Source of the DNA: Lachnospiraceae bacterium
Lineage (GTDB): Bacteria; Bacillota; Clostridia; Lachnospirales; Lachnospiraceae
Length of the DNA: 64,000 bases
NCBI GenBank assembly: GCA_014804785.1
Contig: JAAUZD010000023.1
Location: 195,066 to 259,065 of the forward strand
Reading direction: 5' to 3'
Both the position numbers and the translations under genes were made by a program. This document shows, piece by piece, positions 43,848 through 51,838 of the stretch. The notes under the pieces are model-generated. The model made no database searches and was not told the DNA's origin. It saw only the letters and a program-made list of their open reading frames with translations. Each line of letters opens with the position of its first letter. Within the stretch, counting starts at the first letter, position 1.

Positions 43848-45302
43848 ATGGTCGTTTACATCAGCGAGTTTTCAAAATATATCATTGCGCTGTTGATAAC
43901 TTTATATACGTATGAGAGTTTTGCTGTATTTCGTTATGATAATGAGGAACGGCGAAACGGTATTTATGTGAGGCAGAATCTGTTGATGTTTGCTTTTCAT
44001 TTCAGTTGTTTTCTTGTAATCTGTTTTGAGACAGGGGATGTGACGTATCTGTTCTTTTATGCATTTCAGCAGATTATGCTGTATGCAGCCATTGTACTGT
44101 ACCGTATGCTTTACCCAAAATCAAACAGGCTGATTGTGAATAATATGTGCATGTTGCTGGGCATTGGCTTCGTGATACTGACAAGGCTTGATATGAACAA
44201 GGCTGTAAAACAGTTTGTGATTGTCACAGGATCACTGGCGGTAGCGCTTATCATTCCCTTTTTTGTCCATAAATTTAAGTTTTTGAAAAAACTGAAATGG
44301 ATTTATGCCATAGTGGGAATTGCGGCATTGTCCATTGTTATGATCTTAGGACAGACAACCTATGGAAGCAAGCTTTCTTATTCTATTGCAGGAATCACCT
44401 TCCAGCCTTCAGAATTTGTGAAGATTCTATTCGTATTTTTTGTAGCGAGCGCGCTATACCAGTCTTCAGGCTTTTTTGAAGTCTTTACCACGGCAGTGTT
44501 TGCGGCGGCGCATGTAATTGTGCTGGTAATTTCAAAGGATCTGGGAAGTGCATTGATATTTTTTATGGTATATGTACTTATGGTGTTTGTGGCAACGAAA
44601 AATGTTTTTTATCTGCTTGCCGGCGGGATAGGCGGTTCGGCAGCGGCTTATGTTGCCTACACGGTGTTTTCCCATGTACAGGTAAGGGTACAGGCATGGA
44701 AGGATCCTTGGAGCGTGATTGACTCAGCAGGATATCAGATTACGCAGTCTTTGTTTGCGATTTCCAGCGGAGACTGGTTTGGACTGGGGCTGTACAAAGG
44801 AACGCCGGGGGCGATTCCTTTTGTGGAGGCGGACTTCATATTTTCAGCGATTGCGGAAGAGTTTGGAATTATATTTGCCGTATGTTTGATTTTGATCTGT
44901 ATGAGCTGCTTTATCATGTTTATGAATACAGCTGCGGTGCTGAAAGATAAATTTTACCAGCTTACGGCATTTGGACTTGGGGTCACCTATATTTTCCAGG
45001 TTTTTCTTACCATTGGCGGCGGAACGAAATTTATTCCGCTCACTGGAGTTACGTTGCCTCTTATCAGCTATGGGGGAAGTTCTGTCCTTACGACGCTGGT
45101 CATGTTTGCAATTGTGGAAGGGCTTTATATCATAAGGCAGGATGAAAGTGAACAACAAAAAATGGCATTGAAGAAAAGAAAAAAGAAAAAACAGCCTGTC
45201 AGGAAGAGGATAGAGGATGATGAGGAAGAATTTTACCAGACAGCTAACGGCATAAAACGTAGACGATATTCGGCGGGAGATGAAATTGAAGACGAAGAAT
45301 AA
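43848..45302 (+). CDS. FtsW/RodA/SpoVE-family peptidoglycan glycosyltransferase
   Basis: The 484-residue SEDS protein has about ten membrane helices. Family signatures are present: QPSEFVKILFVFFVA near residue 182, KDLGSALIFFMVYVLMVFVA near 228, and the C-terminal PLISYGGSSVLTTLVMFAIVEGL near 402. It polymerises lipid II. The first 120 residues carry more helices than FtsW, and the cytosolic tail is unusually long and charged (a KKRKKKKQPVRKR stretch, then acidic). It overlaps the class B PBP gene by 23 bases, the usual SEDS-bPBP pairing. Division or elongation cannot be decided from sequence. Confidence 0.92.
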   Translation: MVVYISEFSKYIIALLITLYTYESFAVFRYDNEERRNGIYVRQNLLMFAFHFSCFLVICFETGDVTYLFFYAFQQIMLYAAIVLYRMLYPKSNRLIVNNMCMLLGIGFVILTRLDMNKAVKQFVIVTGSLAVALIIPFFVHKFKFLKKLKWIYAIVGIAALSIVMILGQTTYGSKLSYSIAGITFQPSEFVKILFVFFVASALYQSSGFFEVFTTAVFAAAHVIVLVISKDLGSALIFFMVYVLMVFVATKNVFYLLAGGIGGSAAAYVAYTVFSHVQVRVQAWKDPWSVIDSAGYQITQSLFAISSGDWFGLGLYKGTPGAIPFVEADFIFSAIAEEFGIIFAVCLILICMSCFIMFMNTAAVLKDKFYQLTAFGLGVTYIFQVFLTIGGGTKFIPLTGVTLPLISYGGSSVLTTLVMFAIVEGLYIIRQDESEQQKMALKKRKKKKQPVRKRIEDDEEEFYQTANGIKRRRYSAGDEIEDEE

Positions 45303-46728
45303 GAATCTGAAAAAGAGAGTAAATCAGAAAAATAAAGAGATCGTGATTGTTACCTGGGCATTTACTTTCCTTTTCTTGTGTATGGCAGGATATATTACGC
45401 ACTATGCCATAACCCATAGACAGGAATTGATCAATAATAGTTATAATGGAAGACAGCAGATGCTGATTGCCCAGAACAGAAGAGGCAGGATATACGCCGC
45501 CGACGGAAATATACTGGCACAGACTGTGGAGGATGAGGAGGGAAATGAAAAAAGAGAGTATCCCTATCAGAATTTATTTTCTCATGTGGTAGGATATGCA
45601 TCCAATGGGCGGATGGGAGTGGAAGCGCAGGCAAATTATTACCTGATTAATTCAAATGCACCGCTTTCCCAGAAAGCCGCTCTTGATGTGAGCGGCGAGA
45701 AATATCCGGGGGATGATGTGTATACCACATTAAATGTGGAACTACAGCAGGTTGCCTCCACAGCGCTTGGCATATATCAGGGGGCAATCATTGTGACAGA
45801 GCCGGGTACAGGGAAGATTCTTGCGATGGTTTCAAAGCCTGATTTTAATCCTGAGCAGATCTCGGATATGTGGGACGAGCTGATACAGGATGAGGAAAGC
45901 AGTGTTTTGCTGAATCGTGCAACACAGGGACTTTACCCGCCGGGTTCCACCTTTAAAATTGTTACGGCATTGGAATATATTAAAGAAAATCCGGATACCT
46001 ACCAGAATTATAACTATAACTGTACCGGCGCTATTACAAGAGGAGAGGACAGGATACAATGTTATCATGGAACTGTACATGGACAGGTGGGATTTGAGAG
46101 ATCTTTTGCAAAATCCTGCAATACATCCTTTGCCAATATGGGGCTATTACTTGACCGGGGCAGATTTGAGCGCACCCTTGACCAGTTATTGTTCAATCAG
46201 GAATTACCTGTTTCTTTTAGCTATAATAAAAGCCGGGTGGATATGTCGGAGCAGACTTCCGATTCAGAAATGATGCAGATTTCAATCGGACAGGGAACCA
46301 CCGCCGTCACGCCGCTTCAGCTGAATATGATTACCTGTGCTGTTGCCAATGACGGAATACTGATGAAACCGTATCTGATAGATTATGTACAAAACAGCGC
46401 CGGTACCAATGTGAAAACTTTTTCACCCTCCGCTTATGGCAATCTTATGGATTCAAAGGATGCGGCAATCCTGAAAGAACTTATGACAGATGTGGTTGAG
46501 GAAGGAACGGCTACCAGACTAAAAGGGCTTCCCTACACGGCTGCCGGAAAAACCGGCTCCGCTGAATATGGAACAGTCAAGGGAGAGAGCCATGCGTGGT
46601 TTACAGGATTTGCACCGGCAGAGGATCCGCAGATCTGTGTGACGATCATTATTGAAGGAGCAGGCGCAGGAGGGGACTATGCGGTTCCCATTGCCAAGAG
46701 AATATTTGATGCATATTTTGGAGTCTGA
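45280..46728 (+). CDS. Class B penicillin-binding protein (PbpA-like transpeptidase)
   Basis: The 482-residue protein has one N-terminal membrane helix (about 22-44) and a short N-terminal module (RRGRIYAADGNILAQT, YPYQNLFSHVVGY). The transpeptidase domain has all three motifs: STFK with S223, SCN with S279, and KTGS with K424. The short N-terminal domain resembles actinobacterial PbpA more than FtsI. It works with the SEDS protein upstream. The start is uncertain: ATG at 45280 overlaps the upstream gene and follows GGGAG directly; TTG at 45286 has better spacing. Confidence 0.92.
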   Translation: MKLKTKNKNLKKRVNQKNKEIVIVTWAFTFLFLCMAGYITHYAITHRQELINNSYNGRQQMLIAQNRRGRIYAADGNILAQTVEDEEGNEKREYPYQNLFSHVVGYASNGRMGVEAQANYYLINSNAPLSQKAALDVSGEKYPGDDVYTTLNVELQQVASTALGIYQGAIIVTEPGTGKILAMVSKPDFNPEQISDMWDELIQDEESSVLLNRATQGLYPPGSTFKIVTALEYIKENPDTYQNYNYNCTGAITRGEDRIQCYHGTVHGQVGFERSFAKSCNTSFANMGLLLDRGRFERTLDQLLFNQELPVSFSYNKSRVDMSEQTSDSEMMQISIGQGTTAVTPLQLNMITCAVANDGILMKPYLIDYVQNSAGTNVKTFSPSAYGNLMDSKDAAILKELMTDVVEEGTATRLKGLPYTAAGKTGSAEYGTVKGESHAWFTGFAPAEDPQICVTIIIEGAGAGGDYAVPIAKRIFDAYFGV

Positions 46729-46730
46729 CA

Positions 46731-47048
46731 ATGAAATTTTATAAATACCTTTATATTGGCGATACTGTTACCAATCCCCAAAAAGTTAAATGGAAATTAA
46801 AGCATCATGCAGGCGTGCAGGTATATGTGATTACAGCAGCGACATCGGCAGACCAGCTTGAGATTTTTCACAGCGCGTATCTTAAGCAGCGATATTACAG
46901 GTATCATCCGCCTGTTATCGTGGGGATTGCTTCGGATTATGGGGAGGCAGTACAGATTATTATGAAAATCACTCAGGAATGCCTGGAGAACACAGGAAAT
47001 TGCAATTTGAAGGAATATTTAAAACGTAAAGCAAAGGAGCAATTATGA
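46731..47048 (+). CDS. Small conserved-looking protein, unknown
   Basis: The 105-residue basic protein has no membrane helix or signal. It starts MKFYKYLYIGDTV and contains VKWKLKHHAGVQVYVITAATSADQLEIFHSAYLKQRYY, a pattern of alternating strands and helices. No family was recognised. Two bases separate it from the PBP gene and one base from the DUF2953 gene, so it is firmly inside the operon and likely real. An envelope-related role is only suggested by position. Confidence 0.7.
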   Translation: MKFYKYLYIGDTVTNPQKVKWKLKHHAGVQVYVITAATSADQLEIFHSAYLKQRYYRYHPPVIVGIASDYGEAVQIIMKITQECLENTGNCNLKEYLKRKAKEQL

Positions 47049-47049
47049 T

Positions 47050-48024
47050 ATGCTGTCAGTACTGCTGATGATTTTAAAAGTGCTAGGCATGATAGTCCTT
47101 ATTCTGCTTGGAACCATATTGTTACTTATATTGCTTGTGCTTTTTATGCCCGTTCGATACCAGATTACATTGCACCGGAAGGTGGGGGAAGAAATACCTG
47201 TTGTGGTTAAAGTAAAAGCTACATGGCTTCTGCATGTTTTAAATGCAGCATTTTCTTACCCAGAGGCGGCATTTTGGCGGGTCAGGATTTTCTGCTTTAC
47301 GATTTTCCGCTCTGATAAACCAAAAGAAACTGCCCCAAAGGAAACCGACCAAAAAGAAAACGTTCCAAAAGAAAATGTTCCAAAAGAAACGTCTCAAAAA
47401 AAAGCGGCACAAACGATTCAAAATGGCGGAATCAAAGAAGGGGATGGACAGAAGAAAGCTGAAAAAAAAGTCACAGTTGAGAGTCAAAAGGAAAAGACAA
47501 GTGATAGGAAAGAGAGTGTCCCCGAAAAGCAGGAAGATGAACCGGAAGAAGGCGGGAAAAAGAATAAATTTTTTGCATTTTTAAAGAAGCTTTGGTATGT
47601 ATTTAAAAATATAAAGTACACAATTATAAAAATATGTGATAAGATAAAGCATATTGTAAAGAATATCCAATATTATCTGAGGATTTTACAAAGCGATACC
47701 TTTCATCGGGCATGGAAAGTCTGTTCCGGGCAGGTGTTTTCCCTGCTTAAGAGCATTTTTCCGCGCAGGATACGCGGAAATCTTCTCATAGGAACCGGTG
47801 ATCCTGCCGGTACTGGTCAGATCCTGGCAATTTACGGTATTATATATCCGTTGATTGGAAATCATATTGACATAGTTCCTGACTTTGAGCGGCAGATTGT
47901 AGAAGGTGATTTGCTGATTAAAGGGAAAATAACGGCATTTAAGGCATTAAAGACAGCATGGATTGTTTATTTTAATAAGGATTTGCGCAGATTGATTAAA
48001 TTATTTAAAAGGGAGGCAGCATAA
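47050..48024 (+). CDS. DUF2953 membrane protein with Lys/Glu repeat region
   Basis: The 324-residue protein has one strong N-terminal membrane helix (about 3-32) and FMPVRYQITLHR after it, as in the DUF2953 family (Bacillus YtfI-like). The C-terminal part (IRGNLLIGTGDPAGTGQILAIYGIIYPLIGNHIDIVPDFE) is the family core. Between them, residues 92-175 are a low-complexity charged run with imperfect KET/KEN repeats. The next gene starts on the base after its stop codon. In Bacillus, ytfI lies next to ytfJ, the homologue of the following gene, so the order is conserved. Confidence 0.85.
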   Translation: MLSVLLMILKVLGMIVLILLGTILLLILLVLFMPVRYQITLHRKVGEEIPVVVKVKATWLLHVLNAAFSYPEAAFWRVRIFCFTIFRSDKPKETAPKETDQKENVPKENVPKETSQKKAAQTIQNGGIKEGDGQKKAEKKVTVESQKEKTSDRKESVPEKQEDEPEEGGKKNKFFAFLKKLWYVFKNIKYTIIKICDKIKHIVKNIQYYLRILQSDTFHRAWKVCSGQVFSLLKSIFPRRIRGNLLIGTGDPAGTGQILAIYGIIYPLIGNHIDIVPDFERQIVEGDLLIKGKITAFKALKTAWIVYFNKDLRRLIKLFKREAA

Positions 48025-48426
48025 ATGGCAGAAAATAACTTTACAGGAGTAATCGAATCGTTGATGAGAGGCATGAATACGGTGTTATCTACCAAAACAG
48101 TGGTAGGGGAAGCAACGAAGATCGGCGATACGATCATATTACCTCTTGTGGATGTGACATTTGGAGTTGCTGCGGGCGCCAGTGTAGGGGACAAGAAAAA
48201 CGGCGGAGCAGGCGGTTTTTCAGGGAAACTGACTCCCAGTGCAGTGCTGGTTATCAAAAACGGCAGTACAAAACTTGTCAATATCAAAAATCAGGATACC
48301 GTTACCAAGGTTCTTGACATGATACCAGATATTGTAGATAAGTTTACGTCGCCTAAAGAAGAAATGATCGACGACGAGGATGCAGTGGATATTGCCTTTC
48401 CGGAAGAGGATGCTGACAAGCAATAA
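48025..48426 (+). CDS. GerW/YtfJ-family spore protein
   Basis: The 133-residue protein has the family core GEATKIGDTIILPLVDVTFGVAAGASVGD and PSAVLVIKNGSTKLVNI, as in Bacillus YtfJ (GerW), needed for normal spore germination. It supports a spore-forming host. It follows the DUF2953 gene without gap, matching Bacillus ytfI-ytfJ order. GGGAGG lies upstream of the ATG. The acidic tail ends in DDEDAVDIAFPEEDADK. Confidence 0.9.
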   Translation: MAENNFTGVIESLMRGMNTVLSTKTVVGEATKIGDTIILPLVDVTFGVAAGASVGDKKNGGAGGFSGKLTPSAVLVIKNGSTKLVNIKNQDTVTKVLDMIPDIVDKFTSPKEEMIDDEDAVDIAFPEEDADKQ

Positions 48427-48478
48427 TTCCGGTCAAGATGCATAAGATAATGTAAGAGAGCATAAGTGAGTGGTACGC

Positions 48479-48619
48479 ATGAAGAAACTGATTGGATTTA
48501 TTGCATTTTGGATTGCTGTAGGGATGTTACTTATGCTTTTTCTTGCGCATCATTACCTGATTGCGCTCCTGATTATTGCATTATTATTGTTGATTGGGTA
48601 TAATTGTTACTTAAACTGA
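48479..48619 (+). CDS. 46-residue two-helix membrane protein
   Basis: This is a short open frame: ATG at 48479, TGA at 48617-48619. The product begins MKKLIGFIAFWIAVGMLLML, has a short HH turn, and then a second hydrophobic helix (YLIALLIIALLLLIG) and YNCYLN. The two-helix hairpin with a basic start is typical of small bacterial membrane proteins. It fills the gap between the GerW-like gene and the J-like gene exactly. The ribosome site is weak (GTGAGTGG). No family was recognised. Confidence 0.55.
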   Translation: MKKLIGFIAFWIAVGMLLMLFLAHHYLIALLIIALLLLIGYNCYLN

Positions 48620-48648
48620 TGGATTGAGCCTGCATGGAGGATGGATAA

Positions 48649-49218
48649 ATGAGCATATCTGAAAAAGCCATAGATGACCGGAATTATGAAGAAATTCTGG
48701 CAGAAGGCACAGAGGACGAGCTGAATGAATTAAAAACCTGGCTGTTTAAGGAAAATGTACGCCTTAAGATGGAGCAAGGGGAACTGAAGCACGCGCAGAA
48801 TCAGTTTGCCAAGGAGAGAGAGGAACTTAGGGCGGAAATGGCAAAGCTGGAGCAGCATCTGGAGTTTGAACAAAAACGCCTCCGGCAGGACGAGTCCTTT
48901 TTTGAAAAAAAGATGGACATCCTTAAAAATGCATTTGCCCAGCTTGATGTAGAACGGAAAAAGTTAGAGCGGGAAAAGATTCAACTGGAGGCAGAAAAAA
49001 ATATCCATGTAAGTCATACGAGACAGGAAAAAAATATGGAAATTGCAGAAATGCTGTTCCAGGGGGTCAACAGCCATCTGGCATTGAAAAAAAGATACAA
49101 GGATCTGATCAAAATGTTTCACCCTGATAATATAGCTGGAGATCATGAGATGGTGCTTGTAATCAACCGGATTTATGATGAATTGAAAAAAGACTATGAA
49201 ATGGGGAAAAGAGCATAG
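48649..49218 (+). CDS. Coiled-coil protein with C-terminal J-like HPD motif
   Basis: The 189-residue soluble protein has a short N-terminal part (1-30) and a long heptad-type coiled coil (about 30-125, rich in Glu, Lys, Gln and Leu). A C-terminal module follows in which LKKRYKDLIKMFHPDNIAGDHEMVLVINRIYDELKKDYE matches helices II and III of a J domain with its HPD tripeptide near residue 157. J domains normally sit at the N-terminus and activate DnaK; here the order is reversed and helix I is short. GGAGGATGG precedes the ATG. It is the last gene before a convergent terminator. Confidence 0.8.
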   Translation: MSISEKAIDDRNYEEILAEGTEDELNELKTWLFKENVRLKMEQGELKHAQNQFAKEREELRAEMAKLEQHLEFEQKRLRQDESFFEKKMDILKNAFAQLDVERKKLEREKIQLEAEKNIHVSHTRQEKNMEIAEMLFQGVNSHLALKKRYKDLIKMFHPDNIAGDHEMVLVINRIYDELKKDYEMGKRA

Positions 49219-49268
49219 CAAGCTGGCACGCCAGCTTATTGCAACAAACGCAGGCGAACTGGTTTATT

Positions 49269-49300
49269 GCAAAAAAACTGACCGCCATAAGCGGTCAGTT
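49269..49300 (-). terminator. Terminator for rpmB
   Basis: A ten-base stem AACTGACCGC/GCGGTCAGTT with loop CATAA. Read on the minus strand it is followed by a run of seven T. Confidence 0.85.
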
Positions 49301-49313
49301 CGATGTTTAATCA

Positions 49314-49499
49314 TTAAGCTCTTTCAACTTTTCCGGATTTTAAGCAATTTGTACAAACGTGCATTCTTTTGGAAGCTCCGTTTACTTTACACTTAACACT
49401 TTTGATGTTTGATTTCCAGATTCTGTTAGATCTTCTATGAGAATGGCTTACGTTGTTTCCAAAATGAACGCCCTTACCACAAATATCACATTTAGCCAT
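49314..49499 (-). CDS. rpmB: 50S ribosomal protein L28
   Basis: The 61-residue L28 begins AKCDICGKGVHFGNNVSHSHRRSNRIW, continuing with CTNCLKSGKVER near the C-terminus. The two CxxC pairs make it the zinc-binding (C+) form. The ATG at 49499 has AGGAGG upstream; the frame extends six codons further but without a site. It has its own promoter and terminator. Its place opposite an asp23-like/fakA-like pair matches Bacillus (rpmB / yloU-yloV). Confidence 0.95.
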   Translation of the reverse strand: MAKCDICGKGVHFGNNVSHSHRRSNRIWKSNIKSVKCKVNGASKRMHVCTNCLKSGKVERA

Positions 49500-49544
49500 C
49501 GTTGCACCTCCTAACAATTCAAATTAAATATACACAACAGTTGT

Positions 49545-49573
49545 ATAATATCAGAAATCAAATAAGAATGCAA
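49545..49573 (-). promoter_or_regulatory. Promoter for rpmB
   Basis: On the minus strand: TTGCAT (49573-49568), a 17-base spacer and TATTAT (49550-49545). Confidence 0.8.
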
Positions 49574-49646
49574 GCGAAAATTTAACAATTTTTTCAGATA
49601 TTTTTGTCAAATAATTTTTTTTGTTTCTTTTTTTTTATTTTACGGT

Positions 49647-49652
49647 TATAAT
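49647..49652 (+). promoter_or_regulatory. -10 element for the asp23-like/fakA-like operon
   Basis: A consensus TATAAT follows a long T-rich tract (49614-49640). No good -35 hexamer is found at 17 bases; the tract may act as an UP-like element. Confidence 0.5.
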
Positions 49653-49687
49653 ACATAATATATGTTCAAAATATAAGGAGGCAGCCT

Positions 49688-50062
49688 ATGAAAAATTCTT
49701 CCATGAAGGGAACTTCTATGAACACTCATATGGGCAATATTGCGATTGATAATGAAGTAATCGCCCAATATGCGGGCAGCGTTGCAATGGAATGCTTTGG
49801 TGTTGTAGGAATGGCAGGCATTAATGTAAAAGATGGTCTTGTAAAATTACTCAAAAAAGACAGCATGACCAGAGGAATCAATGTGTCAATCAGAAACAAT
49901 AAGCTTACACTGAATTTTCATATCATTGTGGCTTACGGTGTAAGCATATTAGCGGTTTCCGATAATCTGATCAGCAATGTAAAATATAAAGTTGAAGAAT
50001 TTACGGGAATAGAAATTGAGAAAATAAACATCTTTGTTGAAGGTGTTAGAGTGATTGATTAA
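49688..50062 (+). CDS. Asp23/Gls24 family protein (YloU-like)
   Basis: The 124-residue protein has the Asp23 core (IAIDNEVIAQYAGSVAMECFGVVGMAG, then VNVSIR-like NVSIRNNKLTLNFHIIVAYGVSI and NIFVEGVRV). Asp23 family members are linked to envelope stress; YloU sits beside the fatty-acid kinase gene in many Firmicutes. ATAAGGAGG precedes the ATG. The fakA-like gene starts 12 bases after its stop codon, so the two are co-transcribed. Confidence 0.9.
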   Translation: MKNSSMKGTSMNTHMGNIAIDNEVIAQYAGSVAMECFGVVGMAGINVKDGLVKLLKKDSMTRGINVSIRNNKLTLNFHIIVAYGVSILAVSDNLISNVKYKVEEFTGIEIEKINIFVEGVRVID

Positions 50063-50074
50063 GGAGGAGTTGAT

Positions 50075-51739
50075 GTGACTAATACAATCGACGCTAAGAT
50101 GTTGGCAAAGATGTTCTTAGCTGGAGCCAAAAACCTGGAATCCAAGAAGGAATGGATTAATGACTTAAATGTTTTCCCTGTGCCGGACGGTGATACGGGA
50201 ACCAATATGACGCTTACGATCATGTCTGCGGCGAAAGATGTTGCGGCTATGGAAAATCCGAATATGGCATCCCTTTGTAAAGCAATTTCTTCGGGATCGC
50301 TAAGAGGCGCAAGAGGAAACTCCGGCGTTATCTTATCCCAGCTGTTTCGTGGATTCACCAAATCTATCAGAGAAAAGAATGAACTGAATATTTCCGTATT
50401 TGCAGATGCATTTGAAAAGGCTGTGGAAACCGCCTATAAAGCGGTTATGAAACCCAAGGAGGGCACTATTTTAACGGTAGCGAAAGGAGCAGCCACGAAA
50501 GCAAGGGAACTTTCAGACGAAGGCTGTGATGATCTGACGGTCTTTTTTGATGAAATCATTAAATATGCAGATGGAGTCCTTGAGCAGACGCCCGAGATGC
50601 TGCCGGTGTTAAAACAGGCAGGCGTGGTGGATTCCGGCGGTCAGGGGCTGATGCAGGTCCTCAAAGGGGCTTATGATGCATTCCTAGGCAAAGAAATTGA
50701 TTTGACGCTGAGTGAGGATGTCCAGACGTCTCCGGTGAAGGCAAATGTGGAAGCGCAGGCCGATATGGAAATCAAATTTGGCTACTGCACAGAATTCATC
50801 ATTATGCTAAGCAGAAACTTTAATATCAAAAATGAGATGGATTTTAAAGGATATCTTGAATCTATCGGCGATTCTATTGTGGTCGTGGCGGATGATGACG
50901 TGGTAAAGGTGCACGTACATACCAATGACCCTGGACTAGCCATTCAGAAGGCGCTTAAGTATGGTGCGTTATCCAATTTAAAGATTGACAACATGCGTTT
51001 GGAACATCAGGAAAAATTGTTCAAGGCAGGGCAGAACGAACCGGAAAAAACTGCCGCCAGCGAAGAACCTATGCCCCATAAGGAAGTTGGATTTATTGCA
51101 GTTTCCGTAGGGGAAGGAATCAACGAAATTTTTAAAGGTCTTGGCATTGATTATATCATTGAAGGCGGGCAGACCATGAATCCCAGCACAGAGGATATGC
51201 TCAATGCCATTGAGAAAGTGAATGCAGATACCGTATTCATTCTTCCTAATAATAAAAATATCATCCTTGCGGCAAATCAGGCACAGATGATGGTGGAAGA
51301 CAAGAAAATCGTTGTGGTACCTACTAAGACAGTGCCCCAGGGAATTACGGCAGTCATCAATTATGTATCTGATATGACCGCAGAGGAAAACGCCGAAACC
51401 ATGAAACAGGAAATCAGCAATGTGAAAACCGGTCAGGTAACTTATGCAGTCAGAGATACGGTGATTGATGATAAGGAGATTAAGCAGGGAGACTATATGG
51501 GAATTGGTGATGCAGGAATTTTGTCTGTGGGCAGTGATGTTTCTGATGTCACATACCATATGGTGCAGGAAATGATGGATGATGATCTGGAACTGATTAG
51601 TATTTATTACGGTGAAGATGTTACCGAGGAAGCGGCAGAGAGCCTGAAAGCACGTATTGCAGAGGCATTTCCTTCATGTGATATTGAATTGCAGTATGGC
51701 GGACAGCCGATTTACTATTACATCATTTCCGCAGAATAG
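50075..51739 (+). CDS. fakA: DAK2-domain fatty acid kinase catalytic subunit (FakA/YloV-like)
   Basis: FakA phosphorylates fatty acids held by a DegV-type FakB protein, feeding exogenous fatty acids into phospholipids. The 554-residue protein has the DhaL/DAK2 nucleotide-binding domain (residues 1-200: NDLNVFPVPDGDTGTNMTLTI, SLRGARGNSGVILSQLFRG, DSGGQGLMQVL). The middle and C-terminal domains follow (KFGYCTEFIIML, VKVHVHTNDPG, ISIYYGEDVTEE). The start is a GTG with AAGGAGG 7-9 bases upstream; the ATG just before it reads straight into a stop. A DegV protein is encoded two genes downstream. A strong terminator follows. Confidence 0.92.
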   Translation: MTNTIDAKMLAKMFLAGAKNLESKKEWINDLNVFPVPDGDTGTNMTLTIMSAAKDVAAMENPNMASLCKAISSGSLRGARGNSGVILSQLFRGFTKSIREKNELNISVFADAFEKAVETAYKAVMKPKEGTILTVAKGAATKARELSDEGCDDLTVFFDEIIKYADGVLEQTPEMLPVLKQAGVVDSGGQGLMQVLKGAYDAFLGKEIDLTLSEDVQTSPVKANVEAQADMEIKFGYCTEFIIMLSRNFNIKNEMDFKGYLESIGDSIVVVADDDVVKVHVHTNDPGLAIQKALKYGALSNLKIDNMRLEHQEKLFKAGQNEPEKTAASEEPMPHKEVGFIAVSVGEGINEIFKGLGIDYIIEGGQTMNPSTEDMLNAIEKVNADTVFILPNNKNIILAANQAQMMVEDKKIVVVPTKTVPQGITAVINYVSDMTAEENAETMKQEISNVKTGQVTYAVRDTVIDDKEIKQGDYMGIGDAGILSVGSDVSDVTYHMVQEMMDDDLELISIYYGEDVTEEAAESLKARIAEAFPSCDIELQYGGQPIYYYIISAE

Positions 51740-51753
51740 TCAAGATTGTTGTA

Positions 51754-51784
51754 ACAAAAAGGACGGAGAGACCGTCCTTTTTGT
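51754..51784. terminator. Terminator after the fakA-like gene
   Basis: A perfect 13-base stem (51754-51766 with 51772-51784) and a five-base loop, with an A run on the left and TTTTTGT on the right. Confidence 0.88.
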
Positions 51785-51838
51785 GTAGTATGAAATGTAG
51801 AAATAAAATCTAGATGTCGTGGTTATAAGGAGCACCAG

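Noticed and set aside
47239..47487. Phe-rich reverse-strand frame under the DUF2953 gene
   Set aside because: It is the antisense reading of the Lys/Glu repeat region; composition explains it.
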